Shown: positions 38,576-47,749 of the stretch, one piece after another
How the letters are laid out: every line of letters starts with the position of its first letter
Numbering within the stretch: the first letter of the stretch is position 1
Assembly: GCA_023392515.1 (NCBI GenBank)
Contig: JAEVYX010000057.1
Span: forward strand, 1 to 64,000
Length of the DNA: 64,000 nucleotides
From: Bacillota bacterium
GTDB lineage: Bacteria; Bacillota; Clostridia; Christensenellales; Aristaeellaceae
Direction: 5' to 3'
Notes under the pieces: model-generated
Told to the model about the DNA's origin: nothing
Seen by the model: the letters and a program-made list of their open reading frames with translations, nothing else
Database searches by the model: none
Program-made: the position numbers and the translations under genes

Positions 38576-39988
38576 ATGCAAACACCCCATATACGGGATT
38601 ATCAGGGTAAGCATGTGCATATGATTGGCATTGGTGGCTCCAGTATGTCGGGGCTTTCTCAAATGCTGATGGAGAAGGGCTACAGGGTTTCCGGCTCGGA
38701 TAATGCCCAAAGCCACGCGGTTGAAAAACTGCAGACTATGGGTATCCCTGTTACAGTAGGCCACAAGGCTGAAAACGTCCACGGCGCCGATCTGGTGGTG
38801 TACTCTGCTGCCATTTTGACGGATAATCCGGAGCGCCGGGAAGTTGAACGCCTCCATATCCCCAACATGGAGCGGGCGGTATTGCTTGGCCAATTAATGG
38901 AAGGGTATCCCACGGCGGTAGGTATTTGCGGAACCCATGGAAAAACCACCACAACCGCCATGCTGTCCCAGGTGCTGATGGAGGGAGGGCAGGACCCTAC
39001 CATTCATATTGGCGGCAGGCTGGACGCGGTGGGGGGCAGCACCCGCATTGGTTCGGGCGATGCATTTGTGGCGGAGGCTTGCGAGTTTAATGGCAGCTTC
39101 CTGCACATGCGGCCTACTTTGGCGGTGGTTTTAAACATCGAAGAGGATCATCTTGACTACTACAAGGATATTGAGGATATTCAAAAGGCTTTCGGAAAGT
39201 TTCTCGATCTATTGCCGCCCCAGGGCTTGGCGATAGGCTGCGGGGACGACCCACGGGTTGTTTCTCTTTTTGAAAACCTTCCCCGAAAATCGGAAACCTT
39301 TGGCTTTGGTTCGCAAAACGATTGGCAGCCGGCGGAGCTTGCTTATGACGAGCGGGGCCGGGCGACCTTTATCGCTACCCGAAAGGGCGAAGCTGTTTGC
39401 CAGGTGAAAATGTCTGTGCCTGGGTTTTTCAATGTGTTGAATGCCTTGGCTACCCTTTGCGCCGCCTATCATATGGGTGCGGATATGGATCGGGCTGCCC
39501 AGTCCCTGCATCGGTTTGCCGGTGCACACCGGCGGTTTGAATTGACTGGGGTCGTGCAAGGGGTTAAACTGTATCATGATTACGGGCACAATCCTACCGA
39601 AATGCGCAATGTGCTGTCTGTGGCCAAGATGCAGCCCCACAACAGGCTGTGGGCGGTGATGCAGCCACATACCTACAGCCGTGTGAAGCAGTTGTTTGAC
39701 GATTACCTGATATGTACCAAGGAGGCGGATATCACCCTGGTCACTGATATTTACGCCGCCAGGGAAAAAGATCCTGGGGACATTCATGCTTCCATGATTG
39801 TGGAGGGCATGCGGAAAAATGGGGTTGACGCCTATTTGACCCCGACCTTTGATGATACGGAAGCCTATTTGCGGGCTTATTGGCAGCCTGGTGATTTGGT
39901 GATTACCATGGGCTGCGGAAATATCAATCTGTTGAACGAACAGATTGAGCAAAACGAGCGAAAAGCTGAAAAAAAGGCTAAATCCTAA
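38576..39988 (+). CDS. murC: UDP-N-acetylmuramate--L-alanine ligase
   Basis: 470 residues from MQTPHIRDYQGKHVHMIGIG. Mur ligase domains in order: the UDP-binding GIGGSSMSGLSQML at the N-terminus, the ATP-binding CGTHGKTTTTAM, then NIEEDHLDYYKD and the C-terminal domain with YHDYGHNPTEM. It adds L-Ala to UDP-MurNAc in the cytoplasm. The ATG at 38576 is used because upstream in-frame codons overlap the promoter. Its stop overlaps that of the convergent PBP gene by 4 nt. Confidence 0.95.
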   Translation: MQTPHIRDYQGKHVHMIGIGGSSMSGLSQMLMEKGYRVSGSDNAQSHAVEKLQTMGIPVTVGHKAENVHGADLVVYSAAILTDNPERREVERLHIPNMERAVLLGQLMEGYPTAVGICGTHGKTTTTAMLSQVLMEGGQDPTIHIGGRLDAVGGSTRIGSGDAFVAEACEFNGSFLHMRPTLAVVLNIEEDHLDYYKDIEDIQKAFGKFLDLLPPQGLAIGCGDDPRVVSLFENLPRKSETFGFGSQNDWQPAELAYDERGRATFIATRKGEAVCQVKMSVPGFFNVLNALATLCAAYHMGADMDRAAQSLHRFAGAHRRFELTGVVQGVKLYHDYGHNPTEMRNVLSVAKMQPHNRLWAVMQPHTYSRVKQLFDDYLICTKEADITLVTDIYAAREKDPGDIHASMIVEGMRKNGVDAYLTPTFDDTEAYLRAYWQPGDLVITMGCGNINLLNEQIEQNERKAEKKAKS

Positions 39989-42663
39989 TCCCAGAAGATA
40001 GAGCTTGCATTTTCCGTCTCCTCCGAAGGCAGTAAGCCTTCGGAGGTGCTTTTTTTCGAGCCGTCTGCGCCAAACAAAAAGCCGAACATATCCTGCAAAA
40101 TGCTGCCGGTGGAAGGCACGGTGGCCTGGGCTACCTGAACACTTTGTACACCTTCCAGCAGTATGCCGTTTTGCAATAGCTCCGCATGCACCGGAATCAC
40201 CCGGTAGGTATAGACAACCCCTGGCACCGCTTTGGTATCGGCATAATACAGCGTTTCGCCTACGGATCCCCACAATTCGGTTAATATGAAGGATTCCCCA
40301 ATGGCATCCCGCTGCACACGGTAGATGGCATTATCCGCAGGCTGAATGACCAAAAGAGGATTGCCGTTCTCGTTGTGGGAAACATAAAAGCTGTTGGGCG
40401 TGCGGGGCGCATTCCAGATATCGCTTCTTTTGGTGGGATGGTTGGAAGCGGTAAATACCTCCATATACCTGTATTTTTCAGGCGTTACATCGACTGCCAG
40501 CATGGATTCTCCCCGCCATTCGACAGACTTTTTGTCCAATTCCAGGGAGATGATGCCGCCGGGTTTTTGAAACTGGGGTTTGGATCTGCCCTGATACACC
40601 GCGCGGAAGAAGTTACGCGCCAGCGCCGCTGTGTTATCACCGCCTGAGATGCCGCCAGACAGGCGGTGGCTGCTGTCCGGGTTATCAAAGCCCATCCACG
40701 TGGCTGTTGATATTTCGCTGTTATAGGCGGCCATCCAGATATCCCGGTTGCCGCCCTGCTGCATGTTTACCGTGCCCGTCTTGCCGGCTGTGGGTGTGCC
40801 TGCGGCGGCCATCTTGGCGCCGGTGCCTGATGCGGTGACGGATTGCAGAAGATTGGTCATCAGGTAAGCCGTCTGCACGGAAAGCACCCGCTGGGGATTG
40901 CTTTGGTGCTGATAGATGACTTTGCCCTGATTGTCGGTGATCCTTTCAATAAAGTATGGAGAATTGAAAACCCCGCCGTTTGCAAAGGGGGCGTATGCTG
41001 CGGCAAGCTGTACTGGAGACACTCCGTATGTCATGGAGCCGAGGGCCAGGGAAAGGTTCCAATCCCGGTCATCCAGGGGAATGCCCGTTTTCTGCAAATA
41101 ATCCCGGGAGGCTGCTACACCGATTTGGTTTAGCAGCGATACCGCCGAAACGTTCAGGCTATACATTAAGGCTGTACGGACGGTGACGTTGCCATAATAT
41201 GCGTCACCGCTGTTGCGGGGCTTGTAGCCTTTGAAATTGGTGGGTTCATCTTTTAATACGCTGGCTGTTGTATAGCCGTATTGTTCCAGCGCGGGTGCAT
41301 AAACTGCCAGCGGCTTCAAAGCAGAACCGGGCTGGCGCCGCAATTGGGTGGCCCGGTTGAGCCCCCTGCGCACTGTGTACTCCCGCCCGCCCACAATGGC
41401 CCGCACCGCCCCGTTTGTCACATCCACACAGGCCATGGCGCTTTGCGCCTTGGTTCCATCGGATGCGTTGGCAGGAAATACATCTGTTTTGTACTGGGCT
41501 TCGGCAGTCTGCTGAAGCGAGGGGTTCAGCACGGTATCAATGCGGTAGCCGCTGCCCAGAACCGACTCCGCAGATATATCCAGCAGGTCTTCCGCTTCAT
41601 CCAAAACCGCGTCCACATACCAGCCGTAGGCAGTGGTAATAGGCTCGCTTTGGGCGATTTTTATTTCTTCATTGAGGGCAGCCTGCTGGGCACTTGTGTC
41701 AATCATACCCTCCGATTGCATGGTATTGATAATATAATCTCTCCGGTCCTTGTTGTTTTGCGGGTTCTGTATGGGAGAGTAGGCTGAAGGAGCCTTGATG
41801 ATGGCTGCCAGGCAGGCCGCCTGTGCCACGGTTAGGTCTTTTACATCCTTATCAAAATAGGTCTTGCTGGCAGCCTGGATGCCATATGCGCCATTGCCAA
41901 AATAGATATAATTCAAATACATCTCCAATATCTGATCTTTCGAATACCGCTGCTCCAGCTGAAGGGCCAGATAGACTTCCTCCAGCTTTCTCGCAATGGT
42001 TTTTTTGGAGCTTAAATGGCTCAGCTTAATCAACTGCTGGGTTATGGTGCTGAACCCTTCGGAAAAACTCCTGGTGCGCAGGTTTGCCCTGACTGCGCCG
42101 AAAAAGCGGACAGGGTCCACACCGAAATGGCTGTAGAAACGCAGGTCCTCCGCCGCCAGGAACGCCTGCCTGACCATAACCGGCACATCATTAAGAGGGA
42201 CGACTGTGCGGTTTTCCCTGCCTTGAATGACGGTGACAAAATCTCCGTTGGCATCGTAAATGCTTCCCGTTTGCTGCAGGGAGACAATCTTGTTTATATC
42301 CAGAGTCTGCCAATGTATAACGTCAAAATAGAAAAAGCCAAAAACCAGCGTGCCTACAAACAGCCCGGTCAAAGAGAGCAAAATCCAGCGAAGGACATGT
42401 CGCTTCTTTTTTTCTTCCCGCTTGTGTTCCATTTCACCTGGCTTCGGATGCTTTTCCTTTTTGAAAAACTTCTTTTTGGTACCGGCAGGCACAACGGGGG
42501 GCGGAAGCGGCATTTCATCTTTCTTTTCTGGTTTTGCCTCCGCATGAACAGTTTTTTGTTCTTTTATCTCAGGAAACGTATCCTTTTGAGGAAGCGCAGC
42601 CTCTTTCGGAGCGGATTTTTTTCCGGCCCCGGCAGGCCTTTTTTTCTTTTCTTCTTCTTTCAC
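39985..42663 (-). CDS. class A penicillin-binding protein (PBP1A-like)
   Basis: 892 residues from a GTG at 42663 with GGAAAGGCGG upstream; an earlier GTG at 42729 lacks a site. A Lys/Pro-rich cytoplasmic tail (1-88) precedes one membrane span (about 91-114). The GT51 domain has the catalytic Glu172 in AAEDLRFYSHFG. The transpeptidase domain has S447-A-L-K450 (PGSALKP), S502-L-N504 and K628-T-G630. A fibronectin-like or PASTA-less beta domain (about 720-850) and a disordered tail follow. It polymerises and crosslinks peptidoglycan. murC lies tail-to-tail with it. Confidence 0.95.
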   Translation of the reverse strand: MKEEEKKKRPAGAGKKSAPKEAALPQKDTFPEIKEQKTVHAEAKPEKKDEMPLPPPVVPAGTKKKFFKKEKHPKPGEMEHKREEKKKRHVLRWILLSLTGLFVGTLVFGFFYFDVIHWQTLDINKIVSLQQTGSIYDANGDFVTVIQGRENRTVVPLNDVPVMVRQAFLAAEDLRFYSHFGVDPVRFFGAVRANLRTRSFSEGFSTITQQLIKLSHLSSKKTIARKLEEVYLALQLEQRYSKDQILEMYLNYIYFGNGAYGIQAASKTYFDKDVKDLTVAQAACLAAIIKAPSAYSPIQNPQNNKDRRDYIINTMQSEGMIDTSAQQAALNEEIKIAQSEPITTAYGWYVDAVLDEAEDLLDISAESVLGSGYRIDTVLNPSLQQTAEAQYKTDVFPANASDGTKAQSAMACVDVTNGAVRAIVGGREYTVRRGLNRATQLRRQPGSALKPLAVYAPALEQYGYTTASVLKDEPTNFKGYKPRNSGDAYYGNVTVRTALMYSLNVSAVSLLNQIGVAASRDYLQKTGIPLDDRDWNLSLALGSMTYGVSPVQLAAAYAPFANGGVFNSPYFIERITDNQGKVIYQHQSNPQRVLSVQTAYLMTNLLQSVTASGTGAKMAAAGTPTAGKTGTVNMQQGGNRDIWMAAYNSEISTATWMGFDNPDSSHRLSGGISGGDNTAALARNFFRAVYQGRSKPQFQKPGGIISLELDKKSVEWRGESMLAVDVTPEKYRYMEVFTASNHPTKRSDIWNAPRTPNSFYVSHNENGNPLLVIQPADNAIYRVQRDAIGESFILTELWGSVGETLYYADTKAVPGVVYTYRVIPVHAELLQNGILLEGVQSVQVAQATVPSTGSILQDMFGFLFGADGSKKSTSEGLLPSEETENASSIFWD
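40020..40056 (+). terminator. murC terminator inside the opposing PBP coding sequence
   Basis: CCTCCGAAGGC at 40020-40030, loop AGTAA, GCCTTCGGAGG at 40036-40046, then TGC and seven T. An 11-bp perfect stem with a T-run on the + strand. It lies within the last 25 codons of the leftward penicillin-binding protein gene. Confidence 0.9.
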
Positions 42664-42755
42664 CGGAAAAGCCGCCTTTCCAATGCAGATTCCTTTGCAT
42701 ATCCTCTCCAATATCAAGACAAAACACACTGGAAAATCAACGCCAGAAAGTACCG

Positions 42756-42784
42756 TTTACATATGTAACTCCATTTTGTATACT
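42756..42784 (+). promoter_or_regulatory. promoter of ftsH
   Basis: TTTACA at 42756-42761, 17-bp spacer, TATACT at 42779-42784, about 40 nt before the GTG start. Confidence 0.8.
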
Positions 42785-42824
42785 AATGTCTGTCTATAAG
42801 GGACAAATAGTTGAGGTGAAAATT

Positions 42825-44522
42825 GTGAAAAATAGAAATTTATTGTCGGTCTTGTTATTTCTGGCCATTATCTCCTGCACTGTCGGGCTGTTTGCTTCAG
42901 AAAAGCTGAAAAGGCCGGTGGAAATTTCATACCCGGCTTTTTTGCAAGAAGTAGATGAAGGCAATGTGCGCAGTGTGACGCTGGCGGATGCACCGTCTTT
43001 GCAGGCGGAGTTTCAGGACGGCACGTTGTTCAGCGTACCCAATCCCCGGGATGAGGATCTGAAAAGCACCCTGCTTATGGCCGGGGTTTCAGTGAAAGAA
43101 TCCAGCGCGGGTCAGTTGGGCGTGCTGCTGGGCGTAGGACTTATGCTTTTGATCTTTGGCCTTCTTCTTCGCGGAAGAATGAAAGGGGCTACGGGTCTGG
43201 CCAAGTACGCCAACATTGAGGAAAGCAAGGAGATTCCATCCGTCACATTCGATCACGTAGCCGCCAACGAAGAAGCGCTGCGCAGCATGCGCGACCTTGT
43301 AGACTTCATTCAAAAGCCTGAATTTTTTGCCAAGTATGGTGCGAGAATTCCCCGGGGCGTGCTTTTGTACGGACCTCCGGGTACCGGAAAAACCCTGATG
43401 GCCAGGGCTTTGGCAGGAGAAGCCAAGGTGCCCTTTTTTGCCGTAAGCGGTGCGGATTTTGTTCAGGTCTATGTGGGCGTCGGCGCCAGCCGTATCCGCA
43501 CACTATTCCAAAAGGCAAGAAAAGCGGGCCGTGGGGTAATTTTTATTGATGAGATTGATGCAATTGGGAAGAAACGGGATAATGCAAACGATGAGCGGGA
43601 ACAGACGCTGAACGCTTTGCTTACGGAAATGTCGGGCTTTTCCGAAAAGGAAGGCATTGTGGTCTTGGCCGCTACCAACAGGCCAGATACCCTGGACGAA
43701 GCGCTATTGCGTGCGGGCCGTTTTGACAGGCAGATTGAGGTTCCTCTTCCTGGTCTTTCCGAACGGCTGCAAATCCTGCAGGTGCATGCCAAGGGCAAGC
43801 CTTTTTCCAAGGATGTATCCTTTCAGGATATCGCTGCCCAAACGGCCATGTTTTCCGGAGCCCGACTGGAGAGTGTACTGAACGAAGCCGCCATCCGCGC
43901 CGCCAGAAGGCAGGCCTGCGCCATTGCAAGGGATGACATTGATTCGGCCTTTCACGCTGCATTGGTTGGAGAAGAAAAGAACCTGGAAGGCCGCATGGAT
44001 CATGAACGAAAGATTACTGCCGTGCATGAGGCAGGCCATGCTTTGACCACTTTGCTGCTTTTGCCAGACAGCCGTCTGGACAGGGTTTCCATCATTCCAT
44101 CTACCCGCGGCGCTGCAGGATACAGTATGTCCATTGCGCCGGAGAAGCTGTTCCATACCCGGCAGGAGCTGATTTATCACATGGCCGTGGCGCTGGCAGG
44201 TCGGGCGGCGGAAGAAATCGCCTTTGGCCCGTCTCAGGTAACTACCGGGGCAGCCAACGATCTTCAAAAAGCAGCGGATATTGCCGGGCGCATGGCCGGT
44301 GAATGGGGCATGGGCCCCGATGACGCCAACCCCTTCGAGGTGCTCCTGGCAGGTGAATCGGAGCGGCAAAAGGGCGTGCTGGCCTTGATGGAACAGGCGT
44401 ATATCCTGGCAATGGATATTCTGCGCTCCCATGAAAAACAATGGAATGCATTATGGGAGACGCTCATGCAAAAAGAAGCCCTTTCCGGTGAGGAAGCAAA
44501 AGCCTGTATGGGTCTCTTATAA
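42825..44522 (+). CDS. ftsH: ATP-dependent zinc metalloprotease FtsH
   Basis: 565 residues, GTG start with GAGGTGA 5 nt upstream. Membrane spans at about 7-24 and 98-116 flank a short extracytoplasmic domain. Walker A GPPGTGKT is at 183-190, Walker B IFIDEIDAIG near 239-248, the SRH at about 285-302 and the zinc site HEAGH at 401-405 with D479. The pore-loop position reads FVQVYVG instead of the usual FVEMFVG. It degrades misfolded membrane and regulatory proteins. The protein is shorter than the usual 610-650 because the C-terminal tail is minimal. Confidence 0.95.
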   Translation: MKNRNLLSVLLFLAIISCTVGLFASEKLKRPVEISYPAFLQEVDEGNVRSVTLADAPSLQAEFQDGTLFSVPNPRDEDLKSTLLMAGVSVKESSAGQLGVLLGVGLMLLIFGLLLRGRMKGATGLAKYANIEESKEIPSVTFDHVAANEEALRSMRDLVDFIQKPEFFAKYGARIPRGVLLYGPPGTGKTLMARALAGEAKVPFFAVSGADFVQVYVGVGASRIRTLFQKARKAGRGVIFIDEIDAIGKKRDNANDEREQTLNALLTEMSGFSEKEGIVVLAATNRPDTLDEALLRAGRFDRQIEVPLPGLSERLQILQVHAKGKPFSKDVSFQDIAAQTAMFSGARLESVLNEAAIRAARRQACAIARDDIDSAFHAALVGEEKNLEGRMDHERKITAVHEAGHALTTLLLLPDSRLDRVSIIPSTRGAAGYSMSIAPEKLFHTRQELIYHMAVALAGRAAEEIAFGPSQVTTGAANDLQKAADIAGRMAGEWGMGPDDANPFEVLLAGESERQKGVLALMEQAYILAMDILRSHEKQWNALWETLMQKEALSGEEAKACMGLL

Positions 44523-44557
44523 GAAAGGCGGTATTCCGCTGTAAAGTAACTTGGGGC

Positions 44558-44586
44558 TGGTCAAAGCGGCGGGAATAGGTTATAAT
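44558..44586 (+). promoter_or_regulatory. promoter of the solute-binding protein gene
   Basis: TGGTCA at 44558-44563, a 17-bp spacer, perfect TATAAT at 44581-44586. The -35 box is weak. Confidence 0.5.
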
Positions 44587-44620
44587 CATACATTAGATAA
44601 AAGGTGCAAAGGGGGACCTA

Positions 44621-46144
44621 TTGTTGCATCAAAAGCGTTTTTGCTTATTTCTGGCGATTGCCCTTGCATTATGCGCCCTGCCAAGCTTTGCAAAGCAGGC
44701 GTCTGCACAGGAGAAAAACTTTGTTATGGCCGGGTATGATGGCGACAGCATGCAGCATGATTGGACGACCAACCTGTTTTTTCAGCGCATGCAAGAGGAA
44801 ACCGGCGTCTCTTTCTCCTTTCAGCAGTTTACGGAATATGAGGCTTGGACTGCGCAGAAGGAAAAGTATTTAACCGGGGGCGATCTGCCGGATGTTTTGT
44901 TCAAGGCAGAATTGACGTCTTTGGAAACACTAACCTTATATGAAAATGGAAAACTGATCGATGTGGCGCCCCTCCTGGAGGAGTATGCGCCACATTTGTA
45001 TGCCCTTCTTGAAGAGAATCCGTCCTGGCGGAAAGCCATTACCCTGCCGGATGGGGCAATTGCAGCGCTCCCGGCCATTAATTTGATCCGCGCGCAAAAT
45101 GCCATGTGGATCAATCAAACCTGGCTGGAAAATTTAAAATTGGATCTGCCTACGGACGCCGCTTCTTTTAAGGCAGTGCTGAAAGCTTTTAAAACCCAGG
45201 ACCCCAACCGCAACGGCAAGAAGGATGAAATCCCCTTGGCCTTTTTGGGCTCCTGGGATTTGAAATATCTGGCCCATGCATATGGGCTCGTCGCAAACGA
45301 CTACAATATCTATGCAGATGCAAGCGGCAAGGTACAATTCATGCCTGCCTCCGATACCTTCCGGGAGTTTCTTCTCTGGGTGAGCGGTTTGTATGACGAA
45401 GGACTGCTGGACCAAAGCGGATTTACCACGGCAGATACGTTGCGCACCATTACCGATGAAAAAGCAGCTGCGATATACGGTATCGTAATGGGCCCCACGC
45501 CTACGGTGTTTCTGCCTGCTGCCCAAGGGGAGCAATATGTTCTTCTGCAGCCCCTTGTGTATGGCGGAAAACAGATTTACCGTGACTTTGTCGGCCCTGT
45601 AACCCGGGGCACTTTTGCCATCACCAGCGCTTGTCAGGACCCCGCCGCGCTTCTTTCCTGGGTGGACAAGCTTTATACAGAGGAAGGGGCACGGCTGGCA
45701 TTGGCCGGCAAGGAAGGCGTGGAATATGCCTTTGACGAAAGCGGAAATTGGTCTTGGCTGGGAAACCAGCAAACACTTGCCGATGTAGTGAAAAATGTAA
45801 CCATTTGTGACAGCGGGTCCATTCCTTGGTACAATCCGGTGGATTTTCAGCTTCAATATGCGCAGGAAGCCCCTGCACAGGTTGTTGCGAATATGAAACG
45901 GCTTGGGGAGATCGCAGTTCTGCCGTACCCGGTCGTTACTTTGACCGCAGACCAAGAGGCACAAATCGCCCCCCTGCAAAGTGAGATCGGGCGGTATGTA
46001 GATGAAAGCATTGCCCGGTTTGTTCTTGGCGAAGTTCCCCTGAACGATGAAACATGGCAGACTTACAAAGAAATGTTGGACGAAATGGGACTGAAGGGCT
46101 TTGTTGATTTCTGGCAGGATGTGCTGAATGCGTATAGCAAATAG
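44621..46144 (+). CDS. extracellular solute-binding protein, carbohydrate/LplA type
   Basis: 507 residues with a TTG start (44621 or the next TTG at 44624) after AAAGGGGG. Signal peptide LCLFLAIALALCALPSFA-like, no clear lipobox. The mature part has the cluster-1 pattern GDLPDVLFKAELTSLETL, WINQTWLENLKLDLPTDA and FKTQDPNRNGKKDEIPLAF, the last being a calcium-loop-like motif of LplA-type binding proteins. It would bind an oligosaccharide. No permease or ATPase gene is adjacent, so its transporter is elsewhere or it acts as a sensor partner. galK-like follows after 47 nt. Confidence 0.87.
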   Translation: MLHQKRFCLFLAIALALCALPSFAKQASAQEKNFVMAGYDGDSMQHDWTTNLFFQRMQEETGVSFSFQQFTEYEAWTAQKEKYLTGGDLPDVLFKAELTSLETLTLYENGKLIDVAPLLEEYAPHLYALLEENPSWRKAITLPDGAIAALPAINLIRAQNAMWINQTWLENLKLDLPTDAASFKAVLKAFKTQDPNRNGKKDEIPLAFLGSWDLKYLAHAYGLVANDYNIYADASGKVQFMPASDTFREFLLWVSGLYDEGLLDQSGFTTADTLRTITDEKAAAIYGIVMGPTPTVFLPAAQGEQYVLLQPLVYGGKQIYRDFVGPVTRGTFAITSACQDPAALLSWVDKLYTEEGARLALAGKEGVEYAFDESGNWSWLGNQQTLADVVKNVTICDSGSIPWYNPVDFQLQYAQEAPAQVVANMKRLGEIAVLPYPVVTLTADQEAQIAPLQSEIGRYVDESIARFVLGEVPLNDETWQTYKEMLDEMGLKGFVDFWQDVLNAYSK

Positions 46145-46191
46145 CTGATGAGGTATACCTAAATTTCACTAGCGGATGAAGAGGTGCAGGC

Positions 46192-47493
46192 ATGAGCCAA
46201 TATGCAAACATGATCCGGTCGTTAAAATCTCCACAGGTCATGGCCAGACTCACTCATCTATATGGCCGGCAAAACGGTATGTTGGTGGCCCAAACGGGAA
46301 GGTACACCAGGCTCCTGAAAAAGCACGAGGAGCTATATGGGATGCCTATGGGCCGAATTCAACTGATCAGCGCGCCGGGGCGCACGGAGCTGTCTGGCAA
46401 CCATACGGACCACAACAGGGGAAAGGTCCTGGCTGCTGCGGTGAATCTGGATACGGTCGCGGTAGTTTCCCCCCGGCAGGACCTTCTGATGCGGCTTTGC
46501 AGCGATGGGTATCCCCCTATTGAACTTACATTGGATCAGTTGTCGCCTATACCGGAGGAGGCTGGGAAGACCTCTGCCTTGATTCGCGGTGTGGCTGCCC
46601 GGATGCAGGAGCTTAATTATCCTATCGGAGGCTTTGACGCGGCGGTAACATCCAATGTGCTTTCCGGCAGCGGTTTAAGTTCCTCCGCTGCATTTGAAGT
46701 GCTGATTTGTGCCATCTTTGACGGCCTTTATGGCAATTGGCAGGTGTCCCCCAAGGTTCGGGCACAGATTGCCCAGTATGCGGAAAATATGTATTTCGGC
46801 AAGCCCTGCGGGTTGATGGATCAGATGGCCAGCTCTGTGGGCGGTCTTGTGGCCATCGACTTTAAAAAGGACGATCCGGATGTCAAGCCTTTGAATTATG
46901 ACTTTGCCCAGAAGGGGTATGCCGTTGTGGTGGTCAATACCGGCGGCAGCCACGATGACCTGACCGCGGATTATGCGGCTATCCCGGCTGAAATGAAGCA
47001 GGTGGCCGCCTATTTCGGGGAAGAGGTTTTAAGAAAGGTCCGCCCGGAACAATTGTATCAGGAAATGGCCGGCCTTCGCAAAAAGGTGTCTGACCGGGCT
47101 TTGCTTCGGGCTATACACTACTTCAATGAAAACCGCCGTGTGGCCGATCAGGTAGCCGCGCTGGAACAGGATGACCTGAATGCTTTCTTCCAGTATGTCA
47201 TCGATTCGGGCCATTCCAGCTTCATGTATCTGCAAAATGTGATGGCCAGGCATGAAGAGCAGCAATTGTCCCTGGCGCTAGCGCTGGCCGAAAGCCAGCT
47301 GCGCGGCAAAGGAGCATGGCGCGTGCATGGCGGCGGCTTTGCGGGTACAACGCTGAATTTTGTGCCTCAGGCCCAGGTTCCATCCTTTATCGAGCAGATG
47401 GAAGCCGCTTTTGGCCCTCGTTCCTGCCTGACACTCGATATCCGCCCGGAAGGTGCGGCACGGATTGATTGGATGGAAGGAATCAACCGTTGA
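46192..47493 (+). CDS. galactokinase-family GHMP kinase
   Basis: 433 residues. GHMP motif 1 reads APGRTELSGNHTDHNRG (about 61-77), motif 2 VLSGSGLSSSAAFEV, then KPCGLMDQMASSVGG and motif 3 HGGGFAGTT. Canonical GalK has PGRVNLIGEHTDY, so this belongs to the variant branch with TELSGNHTDHN, common in Clostridia and annotated as galactokinase. There is an N-terminal 50-residue extension over classical GalK. It phosphorylates galactose or a related sugar at C1. The adjacent binding protein suggests sugar uptake context, though the Leloir genes are not here. Confidence 0.87.
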   Translation: MSQYANMIRSLKSPQVMARLTHLYGRQNGMLVAQTGRYTRLLKKHEELYGMPMGRIQLISAPGRTELSGNHTDHNRGKVLAAAVNLDTVAVVSPRQDLLMRLCSDGYPPIELTLDQLSPIPEEAGKTSALIRGVAARMQELNYPIGGFDAAVTSNVLSGSGLSSSAAFEVLICAIFDGLYGNWQVSPKVRAQIAQYAENMYFGKPCGLMDQMASSVGGLVAIDFKKDDPDVKPLNYDFAQKGYAVVVVNTGGSHDDLTADYAAIPAEMKQVAAYFGEEVLRKVRPEQLYQEMAGLRKKVSDRALLRAIHYFNENRRVADQVAALEQDDLNAFFQYVIDSGHSSFMYLQNVMARHEEQQLSLALALAESQLRGKGAWRVHGGGFAGTTLNFVPQAQVPSFIEQMEAAFGPRSCLTLDIRPEGAARIDWMEGINR

Positions 47494-47518
47494 CAAATTG
47501 CATTTTCCTTGATATCAT
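47490..47518 (+). promoter_or_regulatory. promoter of the FMN riboswitch-ribU transcript
   Basis: TTGACA at 47490-47495 overlaps the stop codon of the galactokinase-like gene; 17-bp spacer; TATCAT at 47513-47518. Start near 47525. Confidence 0.8.
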
Positions 47519-47554
47519 ACGCATTGGAATCCCACAATCGCATAGCACTTGAAG

Positions 47555-47676
47555 CTTCTTCGGGGCAGGGTGAAATTCCCTACCGGCGGTACAGCCCGCG
47601 AACTGCACAACAACCTTGTGCAGCCGATCTGGTGAAATTCCAGAGCCGACAGTAAAGTCTGGATGGTAGAAGAACG
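47555..47676 (+). ncRNA. FMN (RFN element) riboswitch
   Basis: The conserved blocks appear in order: CTTCGGGGCAGGGTGAAATT, CCCTACCGGCGGTACAGCCC, GCGA, a CTGCACAA/TTGTGCAG arm, CCGATCTGGTGAAATTCCAG, AGCCGACAGTAAAGTCTGG and ATGGTAGAAG. It senses FMN and shuts off riboflavin uptake through the downstream ribU. Confidence 0.97.
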
Positions 47677-47694
47677 TTTTTGAAAGTATGTTTT

Positions 47695-47736
47695 CGCCCC
47701 TGAACAGCTTTTGGGCTTCAGGGGCGTGCATATTTT
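47695..47736 (+). terminator. FMN riboswitch expression-platform hairpin
   Basis: CGCCCCTGAA at 47695-47704 and TTCAGGGGCG at 47717-47726 form a 10-bp stem followed by TGCATATTTT. It is a plausible terminator formed when FMN is bound. The ribU ribosome binding site AGGAGG follows at once. Confidence 0.7.
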
Positions 47737-47749
47737 AGGAGGCATTGCG

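Noticed and set aside
42664..42729. Upstream GTG start of the penicillin-binding protein
   Set aside because: No ribosome binding site; the GTG at 42663 has GGAAAGGCGG upstream and begins the basic cytoplasmic tail.
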